Below, in pieces: positions 6,554 through 13,017 of a stretch of DNA of 21,643 bases; within the stretch, counting starts at the first letter, position 1; the number at the start of each line of letters is the position of its first letter. Below the pieces are notes generated by a model. It made no database searches. It had not been told where the DNA came from and saw only the letters and a list, made by a program, of their open reading frames with translations. This DNA comes from Vulcanimicrobiia bacterium. Its GTDB lineage: Bacteria > Eremiobacterota > Eremiobacteria > Baltobacterales > Baltobacteraceae. A program made the position numbers and the translations under genes. The stretch lies in assembly GCA_024281135.1 (NCBI GenBank), contig JAMXLG010000299.1, forward strand, positions 1 to 21,643, in the 5' to 3' direction.

Positions 6554-6972
6554 CGAGCTTCGTTTCGCCTTCGCGCGAGAAACGTTTCCAGGATCAGGGC
6601 GGCCGCCATCTTGTCGACCACCTCTTTGCGCTTCTTGCGCGATACATCGGCGGCGATCAGTGTCTTGGTCGCTTGCGCCGTCGTCATGCGTTCGTCCACT
6701 CGGTGGATGGTACCCGAAAACACGCGACGGAGTTGCTCGACGAACGCATCCATTTTTTGCGCAGCGACGCCGCGCTCGCCGCCGAGCGAAACCGGGTCGC
6801 CGATGACGAGTTCGCGTACCATGTAAGACTCGAAGTACTCCTTGAGCTTTGCCAAATCGGCGCGCAGATTCGACCGCTCCACTGTTGCGACGGGAAGGGC
6901 GAACGCCCCGGTGGGATCGGCAATCGCAACACCGATACGCTTGCTGCCCACATCAAGCGCCATAACGCTCAT
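6550..6972 (-). CDS. ruvX: RuvX/YqgF family pre-16S rRNA nuclease / Holliday junction resolvase-like protein
   Basis: YqgF proteins have an RNase H-like fold and act in 5'-end maturation of 16S rRNA; a resolvase role is debated. The 140-residue product has the first catalytic aspartate in ALDVGSKRIGVAI (D7), the IGDPVSLGG segment and the DERMTTAQA acidic motif. The frame is open far upstream inside recO. The ATG at 6972 overlaps the recO stop (ATGA) and gives the usual length; ATG 6963 is a second option. It lies between recO and mltG. Confidence 0.93.
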   Translation of the reverse strand: MSVMALDVGSKRIGVAIADPTGAFALPVATVERSNLRADLAKLKEYFESYMVRELVIGDPVSLGGERGVAAQKMDAFVEQLRRVFSGTIHRVDERMTTAQATKTLIAADVSRKKRKEVVDKMAAALILETFLARRRNEAR

Positions 6973-7697
6973 TGCGTGATTGCTGCTTTCGGGCGGCGGC
7001 CCAAGTGATGCACGATCAACGCCTCGATCGCCTGCGCGACGCGGGGACGCGCGCTCAAGCCCGCTCCGCGATGGCCGCGCGGCGTCGCAAGTTCCGCGAG
7101 ATTGCGCAAATCGTCGGCATCGAGTTCGATGAGATCGCGCCAGCGTTCGCGACAGCGCCCGCAAATGAACCCGCCGGCCTCGCCGTCAACCCACGCGCGG
7201 TCCTCTTCGAATGCGAGCCCGCAGCGCACGCAGGCGTCCACCGGCGGTTCGATTCCGAGTGCGGAGAGCAGGCGCAACGAAAACCGCGGAACGAGCGCGC
7301 GCGGATTGTCCGTCGCGGCGATTGCCTTCAGCATGCCGGAGAGCAACGCATACACATCAGGTAGCGCGAGTCCTGGTTCACAAAACGCGTCAATCAATTC
7401 TGCAACGAGTTGCGCAACCGCAAAACGTTCGGGTTCTACCAGCGACTGCCAGGGTGCGTTGACGATGTCGGCGTTCACGATGACGTCGAGAGACCGTCCG
7501 CGGTGCATCTGCAGCTCGCACTCGTTGCCGAACTCCAAACGGCCCGCCAAGTGGCTCTTCGCACGCCGAACGCCCTTCGCCACCGCATCGAGCTTGCCGC
7601 TTTCCGTTGAAAAGAGCGTGACGATGCGATCCGCTTCTCCCAGGGGACGGGCGCGCAACACGATTCCGCGAGTCTTATACGAACGGCTGGAAGGAAT
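6969..7697 (-). CDS. recO: DNA repair protein RecO (start codon non-canonical or uncertain)
   Basis: RecO promotes RecA loading onto SSB-coated single-stranded DNA in the RecFOR pathway. The N-terminal OB-fold region (YKTRGIVLRARPLGEADRIV...), the helical middle (FAVAQLVAELIDAF...) and a four-cysteine zinc site (CVRC...CGRC) are all clear. The first ATG/GTG/TTG compatible with the fold is GTG 7661, which cuts into the first beta strand (GIV-L). The conserved sequence begins at least six residues earlier. ATT at 7697-7695, preceded by GGAG with a 10-nt spacer, gives MPSSRSYKTRGIVL and 242 residues, the normal size. The gene overlaps the end of cdd by 23 nt in that model. Longer in-frame extensions inside cdd have no family support. 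Confidence 0.85.
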   Translation of the reverse strand: MPSSRSYKTRGIVLRARPLGEADRIVTLFSTESGKLDAVAKGVRRAKSHLAGRLEFGNECELQMHRGRSLDVIVNADIVNAPWQSLVEPERFAVAQLVAELIDAFCEPGLALPDVYALLSGMLKAIAATDNPRALVPRFSLRLLSALGIEPPVDACVRCGLAFEEDRAWVDGEAGGFICGRCRERWRDLIELDADDLRNLAELATPRGHRGAGLSARPRVAQAIEALIVHHLGRRPKAAITQ

Positions 7698-8064
7698 GCG
7701 GTAACAGCTCCGCCACGTTCGTCCGCACCGTGCCGCTCGGCGCGGTAAAGACGACGGCCATCGTTGGATTGAACTCCGCGAGCACTTGACGGCATGCTCC
7801 GCATGGACTCGCCAATACGCCGTCGGGTCCCGCCACCGCGATTGCGGTGAACTCGCGAAATCCGGCGGAGACGGCAGCGAAAATCGCCGCGCGTTCGGCG
7901 CACATCGAAAGTCCGTAGCTCGCATTCTCGACATTCGAACCGACGATTACGTTCCCGTTACCCGTATCGAGCGCCGCGCCGATCCGAAAATTAGAATATG
8001 GCGCGTATGCGCGGTCGCGAGCGTGACGCGCAGCGGAGAGCAAGTCGTCGAAATCAGGGGACAA
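7675..8064 (-). CDS. cdd: Cytidine deaminase
   Basis: This enzyme deaminates cytidine and deoxycytidine in pyrimidine salvage. The 129-residue protein is the length of the small homotetrameric type. The zinc site is CAERAA (cysteine ligand and catalytic glutamate) and PCGACRQ (two cysteine ligands). YAPYSNFRIGAAL and the NVENASYGLSMCAE block are diagnostic. The frame is open back to 8160, but the TTG at 8064 has AGGAG 7 nt upstream and gives the standard N-terminus, so it is preferred. It overlaps the 3' end of corC by 11 nt. In Bacillus, cdd also lies between dgkA and recO, but there the era gene follows; era is absent here. Confidence 0.93.
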   Translation of the reverse strand: MSPDFDDLLSAARHARDRAYAPYSNFRIGAALDTGNGNVIVGSNVENASYGLSMCAERAAIFAAVSAGFREFTAIAVAGPDGVLASPCGACRQVLAEFNPTMAVVFTAPSGTVRTNVAELLPHSFQPFV

Positions 8065-9370
8065 CGTCGTGCTCCTGATCTGCGGTCTCTTCCTCTTCCT
8101 CCGGCGATGGGCTCGTGTAGACGCGCACGAGCAAGATGCGGCGTCCGCGCGTACGTTCAACTTTCAAACGCGTGCGGCGGTCCGATTCGATCTCTTCGCC
8201 TTCCTTCGGTAAGCGACCAAAGAGGCCGACGATGTAGCCGCCGATGGTTTCGAAATCCTCCGTCGGAATATGCGTGCCGAGCGCGTCGTTCACGTCGTCG
8301 ATATTCGTGCCGGCTTCTACGACCGCTTCGTTGTCCGAAATGACGTGAATCGGTTCTTGCTCGTCGATGTCGTGTTCGTCGCGAATTTCGCCGACGATCT
8401 CCTCGAGCAGATCTTCCATCGTAACGAGACCGGCGGTACCACCATATTCGTCGACGACGATCGACATCGAGAACTTCTCACGTTGCATGTCGCGCAGCAG
8501 CTCGGCGATCTTCTTGGTCTCGGGCACGTGCTGGATTGGTCGCATGAGCGCGCGCAGGCTCGATTGTGCGAGCGTGCCGTTCGCGAGCGCGATAAGCAGT
8601 TCACGGTCGTGGACCACGCCGATAATGTCGTCTTTCGACTCTTGGTAGACGGGCAGCTTCGAATATCCCTCGGCGATGACGACGTCGAGCGCGCGGCGCG
8701 GCGAGTCATCGATCGACACAGCGACGATCTCGGGACGCGGAGTCATGACCTCACGCACGATCGTGTCGCCGAACTCGATGACCGAATGGATCATCTCGCG
8801 CTCTTCTTCTTCGATCACGCGTTGCTCGGCGCTGACATTGACCAGCGCACGAATATCTTCTTCGGTTACGTACATGTGATGCGAATGTCTGATACCGACA
8901 ATACGCAGCAGCAGGTTCGCGATGAAAATAAAGACGTTCGTGATGGGTGTTAAGATCGCGTTTGCAACACGCATCGGTTTCCCGAGGACAAGCAAGAAGC
9001 GCTCGCCGGCACTACTCGCTAACGTCTTCGGAATGATCTCGCCGAAGAGCAGCAGGACGATCGTCATGATCACGGTCGACCAGACCGCCGGCTCGGGCAC
9101 CCCGAGATCGATGAGGACCGCGGTGGCAAGCGAATCGGCGGCCAACAGCGCGATGGTGTTGCCGATCAGGATCGAGCTCAGCATGTGGCTCTTGTCGTCG
9201 ACGAGCTTCAGAACGTCGCCGGCACCGCGGACCTTGCGTTCTTGGAGGGCTCGGGCGCGCAGGCGGGAGACCGCGACCAGGGCCGTCTCCGACGCCGAAA
9301 AGAACGCGGATGCGAAGACCAGGACAATAAGAGCGGCGATTTCCAGCCAGTTGAGGTGGGCCGACGTCAT
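8054..9370 (-). CDS. CorC/CNNM-type membrane protein (hemolysin family, DUF21-CBS-CorC_HlyC)
   Basis: Members of this family act in magnesium (and cobalt) homeostasis, probably as Mg efflux transporters. The 438-residue protein has an N-terminal DUF21 membrane domain (about 8-190) with FFSASETALV and the conserved LIGNTIAL and FGEIIPK segments. Then come two CBS domains (about 205-335, starting VREVMTPRPEIVAV) with the DEYGGTAGLVTMEDLLEEIVGEI signature. The CorC_HlyC domain (about 350-425, ETIGGYIVGLFGRLPKEGEEI) and an acidic tail complete it. It starts at ATG 9370. Its ribosome binding site GAGG lies in the 3' arm of a hairpin (9378-9393). A strong promoter at 9445-9472 makes it the first gene of an eight-gene operon. 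Confidence 0.93.
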   Translation of the reverse strand: MTSAHLNWLEIAALIVLVFASAFFSASETALVAVSRLRARALQERKVRGAGDVLKLVDDKSHMLSSILIGNTIALLAADSLATAVLIDLGVPEPAVWSTVIMTIVLLLFGEIIPKTLASSAGERFLLVLGKPMRVANAILTPITNVFIFIANLLLRIVGIRHSHHMYVTEEDIRALVNVSAEQRVIEEEEREMIHSVIEFGDTIVREVMTPRPEIVAVSIDDSPRRALDVVIAEGYSKLPVYQESKDDIIGVVHDRELLIALANGTLAQSSLRALMRPIQHVPETKKIAELLRDMQREKFSMSIVVDEYGGTAGLVTMEDLLEEIVGEIRDEHDIDEQEPIHVISDNEAVVEAGTNIDDVNDALGTHIPTEDFETIGGYIVGLFGRLPKEGEEIESDRRTRLKVERTRGRRILLVRVYTSPSPEEEEETADQEHDVVP

Positions 9371-9377
9371 CGATGCA

Positions 9378-9393
9378 GACCTCGTTCGAGGTC
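9378..9393 (-). promoter_or_regulatory. Leader hairpin sequestering the corC ribosome binding site
   Basis: On the minus strand, GACCTC-GAAC-GAGGTC forms a 6-bp stem with a 4-nt loop. The 3' arm contains GAGG, the only Shine-Dalgarno-like sequence, 9 nt before the ATG. A second small hairpin, GGGC-CAC-GCCC (9398-9408), lies just upstream in the roughly 68-nt leader. Together they could control translation, but no known riboswitch fold is recognised. Confidence 0.45.
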
Positions 9394-9444
9394 GCCCGGG
9401 CGTGGCCCGCAGCTTCGGTAGGGGTCTTTCTTCAAATCGGCGCC

Positions 9445-9472
9445 ATTATAACACAAGGTGTGGACGTGCCAA
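9445..9472 (-). promoter_or_regulatory. Strong sigma-70-type promoter of the corC operon
   Basis: On the minus strand, TTGGCA (9467-9472) and a perfect TATAAT (9445-9450) are separated by 16 nt. The -10 element overlaps the TAA stop of the upstream dgkA-PAP2 gene. Transcription would start near 9438, leaving a leader of about 68 nt before corC. Confidence 0.85.
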
Positions 9473-10150
9473 GAGGTAGATCGCTAGTGCAGCAACGGTA
9501 CCGAGCACCGCTCCGGCGACCACCTCGGCGGTCGAGTGGATGTTCGCCTCCACGCGGGTCTGGGCGACGAGGAACGCGATGAAGTAGGCGAGCAGCGAGG
9601 CAAGCGGCCGCTGGTAGATGAATGCCAGCAGCGTCGCTGCTGCAAACGAGAGCGCCGCATGACCCGAGACGGCGCCGCCTTGCAGCGCGGAGCCGCGCCC
9701 AACCCAGGCCTTGGCGAAGATCGTAACGATCGCGACCGCAAAGAGCACGACAAACGCCACGTTGCTCGGCACGGTTGCGACCGCAGCGAAGACGCGTTGG
9801 CCTCCGTTGATGATCCCTTGATAGAAAATCAGATAGCCGACGACGATCGCGGCAATCGAAGCCACCAGCACCGCCCCTGCGGCCGCGTCTTTGGCCGTCT
9901 TCGCCAGAGGATGGTGCGTCACGGTCAGGAGATCGACGATCGCTTCGACCGCCGTGTTGATGAGTTCGAGCGCCAGCACGACCGCGACGATGATCACGAG
10001 TGCGACGACATAGAAACGGTCGAGCCGCAAGAACAACGATGCAAGCACGACGAGCAAGGCAATGATGAAATGCGTGCGCATGTTCGGCTGCGTGCGCGCT
10101 GCGTACATGATGCCTTCAAATGCGTGATTAAACGAACGCCAGAACTTCAT
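9446..10150 (-). CDS. Fused diacylglycerol/undecaprenol kinase and PAP2 phosphatase
   Basis: The N-terminal half (about 1-110) is a DgkA-type membrane kinase. It has FEGIMYAARTQPNMRTH, the catalytic ELINTAVEAIVD region and AKDAAAGAVLVASI, matching the small DgkA/UdpK family. The C-terminal half (about 125-234) is a PAP2 phosphatase with GRGSALQGGAVSGH and a final motif R-x5-H-x3-E. The usual aspartate of that motif is replaced by glutamate, and the first KxxxxxxRP motif is degenerate. Such kinase-phosphatase fusions are a known architecture. They could phosphorylate and dephosphorylate lipid alcohols such as undecaprenol in the envelope carrier cycle. The ATG at 10150 overlaps the ybeY stop (ATGA) and has GAGGTGA just upstream; an in-frame ATG at 10168 is less likely. 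Multiple hydrophobic segments are visible throughout. Confidence 0.88.
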   Translation of the reverse strand: MKFWRSFNHAFEGIMYAARTQPNMRTHFIIALLVVLASLFLRLDRFYVVALVIIVAVVLALELINTAVEAIVDLLTVTHHPLAKTAKDAAAGAVLVASIAAIVVGYLIFYQGIINGGQRVFAAVATVPSNVAFVVLFAVAIVTIFAKAWVGRGSALQGGAVSGHAALSFAAATLLAFIYQRPLASLLAYFIAFLVAQTRVEANIHSTAEVVAGAVLGTVAALAIYLLARPHLVL

Positions 10151-10596
10151 GTCACCTCGTAGGGCCATGGCATGCCGATAGCGTCGGCAAGCCGGCGTTC
10201 TTCGCGCTCCATGACGTCGCGTTCGCCCGGTTCCATGTGATCGTGTCCGAGCACGTGCAAGAGGCCATGAATGAGCAATCGATAGAGTTCGCGTTGCACC
10301 GTCGCGTCGTAATCCGCCGCTTGCCGGCGGGCGGTGTCGATACTGATCACGATGTCGCCGAGCAGCCGTTCTTGCGAAAACGGCTCGGGTTCGAGTGGAA
10401 AGCTCAGCACGTCCGTCGGCTTGTCTTTGCCGCGATGCTCCCGGTTGATCTCGCGAATGGCGTCGTCATTTACGAGCGTCACCGAGATGCCGGCGTCTTC
10501 TTCTCCGACGGCTTTCAATAACGTACGCATGGTCGCTTTGAGCGCGCGCGCATCCACGCCGCTGCCGCGAACCTCATTGCGATAGTGTACGTTCAT
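10147..10596 (-). CDS. ybeY: Endoribonuclease YbeY (rRNA maturation factor)
   Basis: YbeY is a zinc-dependent endoribonuclease for 16S rRNA 3'-end maturation and ribosome quality control. The 149-residue product contains the signature HGLLHVLGHDH (H110, H114 and H120 as metal ligands), where tyrosine before DH is the more usual residue. It also has REINREHRGKDKPTDVLSFPL. The frame extends upstream to 10698, but the ATG at 10596 starts at the usual family N-terminus. It overlaps phoH by 23 nt, and the phoH-ybeY pairing is very widely conserved. Confidence 0.94.
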   Translation of the reverse strand: MNVHYRNEVRGSGVDARALKATMRTLLKAVGEEDAGISVTLVNDDAIREINREHRGKDKPTDVLSFPLEPEPFSQERLLGDIVISIDTARRQAADYDATVQRELYRLLIHGLLHVLGHDHMEPGERDVMEREERRLADAIGMPWPYEVT

Positions 10597-11527
10597 ACGC
10601 GCGAATGATGTGCGCAACGAGCGGATGACGAACGACGTCGGTCTCGTTGAGTTCGACCACGCCGATATCGTCGAGACGTTCGAGCCGCGCCGCGGCATCG
10701 CGCAGTCCGCTGCGCGCGCCGGACGGAAGATCGATTTGCGTCACGTCGCCGTTGACGACCATCTTCGATTCCTTGCCCAAACGGGTCAGGAACATCTTGA
10801 GTTGATCGGGCGTGGCGTTTTGCGCCTCATCCAAAATCACGAACGCGTCGTTGAGCGTGCGTCCGCGCATGTACGCGAGCGGCGCCACTTCGATCGTGCC
10901 GCGTTCGAGATACTTCGCAACTACTGCGCCGTCGAGGAGATCTTCGAGCGCATCGTAGAGTGGACGCAAATACGGATCGACTTTTTCGCGCAGATCGCCG
11001 GGAAGGAAGCCCAACTTTTCACCGGCTTCGACCGCAGGCCGCGAGAGAATCACGCGTGAGACTTCGCGGTTCTTCAAAGCGCGCACAGCCATCACGACGG
11101 CGAGAAACGTTTTGCCGGTTCCGGCGGGTCCGATACCGATCGTCAACGTGTTGCGATCGATGGAGCGGACGAGTGCGCGTTGACCGGCGGTTTTTGGACG
11201 AATCTCTTTTCCGCGATGATTGCGCAGCAGCGTTCCCGGCAGCGCCTGGCCCCCGGGGGCTGCGTGGACGTCGGAAATGGCAAGCGCGACGTCGTCAGGC
11301 GTAATCTGCGCGCCCTCGACCGCGGCATCCAGCATGCGGCGTACCGCGTGTTCCGCGCGGTCGACGTTCTCCTGTTCACCGGCGAGCAGCAACCGGTTTC
11401 CGTCGGTGCGTACTCTGACGTCGAGGCGGTCCTCGAGCGCCGAGAGGTTTTGATCGAGCTGTCCGAAGAGCCGGACGTGATCGGTTAAGTCACTCAGATC
11501 GACGGTTCGCTGTGCCGTGGACTCCAG
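10574..11527 (-). CDS. phoH: PhoH-like ATPase, probably starting at CTG
   Basis: PhoH-family proteins are P-loop ATPases associated with RNA metabolism and are commonly encoded next to ybeY. The product has an N-terminal KH-like segment (about 8-85, with HVRLFGQLDQNLSALEDRL), Walker A GPAGTGKT (about 133-140), and DEAQN (about 233). Other blocks are SRPAVEAGEKLGFLPGD and NGDVTQIDLP. The first ATG/GTG/TTG in frame is TTG 11392, which would remove about 45 conserved residues. Upstream, the frame is open to a TAA and contains only ATC, ATA and CTG as near-cognate starts. CTG 11527 has GGGAG 8 nt before it and lies 2 nt after the preceding stop, giving 317 residues, the normal family length. Function is firm; the start is inferred. 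Confidence 0.92.
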   Translation of the reverse strand: MESTAQRTVDLSDLTDHVRLFGQLDQNLSALEDRLDVRVRTDGNRLLLAGEQENVDRAEHAVRRMLDAAVEGAQITPDDVALAISDVHAAPGGQALPGTLLRNHRGKEIRPKTAGQRALVRSIDRNTLTIGIGPAGTGKTFLAVVMAVRALKNREVSRVILSRPAVEAGEKLGFLPGDLREKVDPYLRPLYDALEDLLDGAVVAKYLERGTIEVAPLAYMRGRTLNDAFVILDEAQNATPDQLKMFLTRLGKESKMVVNGDVTQIDLPSGARSGLRDAAARLERLDDIGVVELNETDVVRHPLVAHIIRAYERTLSQ

Positions 11528-11529
11528 AT

Positions 11530-11961
11530 TTATTGCTCCCGAAGAGATTTAGGTGGGCCGAGCACCTCCGCCGCGACAATCGAGCGCGCGAGGTTCCCTC
11601 GTTCGAACATACCACGAAACGCCGAAGTTCCATGCGGCGCTGGGGCTGTAGGCATAGGAGGTGGAGGCGGTGGCATCACCATCGGACGTGGCGGCGGCGG
11701 TACAGCAGCTGGTGGCGGCGGCGACGGTGCTTGCGGAAAGGCTTGCTGATGCAACGTGCCGGCCAACTGCGCCGCGAGCTGCTGGCGAAGCTGCTCGCGG
11801 ATTTGTTCCTGGCGTGTCGGAACCGCCTGCTGCGCTTGAGGCTGCGCCTTTGCCGCAGTCGCTTTTCTTGCGTTCGATACAATGCTGCCCACCGCGCCGA
11901 TGATGAGCAGCACGATCCAAATCAGCGTGCCGGCGGGAACCGCGGCAAGAACCGGCGTCAT
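11530..11961 (-). CDS. Proline-rich single-pass membrane protein of unknown function
   Basis: This 143-residue protein has one hydrophobic segment (about 10-30, [18 protein letters not shown]). It is followed by a basic stretch, a glutamine-rich helix with heptad-like character (about 45-75, [14 protein letters not shown]) and a proline-rich linker (about 76-110). A conserved-looking C-terminal tail follows ([19 protein letters not shown], about 119-137). I recognise no named family. The ATG at 11961 overlaps the floA stop (ATGA), and its own stop lies 2 nt before the proposed phoH start. It occupies the position of Bacillus yqfB-yqfD, between floA and phoH. A role with the flotillin-like protein or at the membrane is possible but unproven. 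Confidence 0.75.
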   Translation of the reverse strand: MTPVLAAVPAGTLIWIVLLIIGAVGSIVSNARKATAAKAQPQAQQAVPTRQEQIREQLRQQLAAQLAGTLHQQAFPQAPSPPPPAAVPPPPRPMVMPPPPPPMPTAPAPHGTSAFRGMFERGNLARSIVAAEVLGPPKSLREQ

Positions 11962-12971
11962 CGATTACCGGGCGGCGGTTGCTGCGGCGGATTCTCTGGC
12001 GGTTGCTGACCGTCGACGCTTCCGCCAATGGCGTCGCGCATCGTGGTGTCGGCTTGTATGTTCTTCAACCGGTAATAATCCATGACACCAAGATTGCCGT
12101 TCTTGAACGCATCGGCAATTGCGAGCGGGATGGACGCTTCGGCCTCGACGACTTTTGCGCGCATCGCTTGCGTTTGCGCCTTCTGCTCTTGTTCCGATGC
12201 CATTGCTGCATACTGCCGTTCTGAGGCTTTCGCTTGCGCGATGCGACGGTCGGCTTCCGCTTGCGACGTTTGCAATTCGGCGCCGATGTTCTTCCCGACG
12301 TCGACGTCCGCAATGTCGATCGAAACGATCTCGAATGCGGTTCCCGCGTCGAGGCCCTTCGTCAACACGTTTTTCGAAATGCGATCCGGATATTCGAGAA
12401 CTTCTTTGTGATCGATGGCCGCGCCCACGGCAGACACGACGCCTTCGCCGACACGCGCGATGATCGTCTGTTCTCCCGCACCACCGACATACCGGTCGAG
12501 ATTGCTGCGTACCGTCACACGTGCCTTGACGTTCAACTGAATGCCGTTCTGCGCGACCCCTTGAAAGACGGGAGTCTCGATCACTTTTGGCACGACGGAT
12601 GTTTGCAACGCTTCGACGACGTTACGGCCGGCAAGATCGATGGCCGCAGCACGCTGCCACTCGAGGGGAATTTGTGCGCGTTGCGCGGCGATCATTGCAA
12701 GCGTCACGTTTTCGACGTTACCGCCGGCGAGATAGTGCGACTGCATCTGATCGACGGTGAGATTGAGGCCCGCTTTACGTGCTCGCACGTAGTTCGTCAC
12801 GATGACGCCCGGGGGAATGCGAATCAACCGCATACGTAACAACGATATGATGCTGAGTGGTACGCCGGCTGCTATCGTGCTGATCCACAGCCCGATCGGA
12901 AAGTAGTAGAGGAACGTGAAGAATAGGATGACGGCGACGAAGAAGATTACCGCCGCGCTTGCTGCAATCAC
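11958..12971 (-). CDS. floA: Flotillin-like protein FloA
   Basis: FloA scaffolds functional membrane microdomains. The 337-residue protein has an N-terminal membrane hairpin (about 3-47). The family core follows ([36 protein letters not shown] and [21 protein letters not shown]), then the long Ala/Glu/Gln-rich coiled region ([32 protein letters not shown]..., about 230-280). The Pro/Gln-rich end ([16 protein letters not shown]) is an elaboration. It starts at GTG 12971 with AAGGAAGG about 12 nt upstream. It follows nfeD directly, the standard NfeD-flotillin pairing. Confidence 0.95.
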   Translation of the reverse strand: MIAASAAVIFFVAVILFFTFLYYFPIGLWISTIAAGVPLSIISLLRMRLIRIPPGVIVTNYVRARKAGLNLTVDQMQSHYLAGGNVENVTLAMIAAQRAQIPLEWQRAAAIDLAGRNVVEALQTSVVPKVIETPVFQGVAQNGIQLNVKARVTVRSNLDRYVGGAGEQTIIARVGEGVVSAVGAAIDHKEVLEYPDRISKNVLTKGLDAGTAFEIVSIDIADVDVGKNIGAELQTSQAEADRRIAQAKASERQYAAMASEQEQKAQTQAMRAKVVEAEASIPLAIADAFKNGNLGVMDYYRLKNIQADTTMRDAIGGSVDGQQPPENPPQQPPPGNR

Positions 12972-12996
12972 TGTGCGTTTATACCTTCCTTTTTAA

Positions 12997-13016
12997 TCCT
13001 GAGCGAAGTCGAAGGG
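12997..13016. repeat. CCTGAGC...TCGAAGG intergenic repeat, copy 1
   Basis: TCCTGAGCGAAGTCGAAGGG lies directly after the nfeD stop and before floA. It shares the TCCTGAGC-n-GTCGAAGG framework with the copy at 18401-18422. Such 20-nt dispersed elements occur in intergenic regions of several uncultured bacterial lineages. Confidence 0.6.
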
Positions 13017-13017
13017 C

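Noticed and set aside
7698..7934. 79-codon in-frame extension of recO inside cdd.
   Set aside because: It is the shifted frame of cdd, rich in arginine and serine, with no RecO-like sequence.
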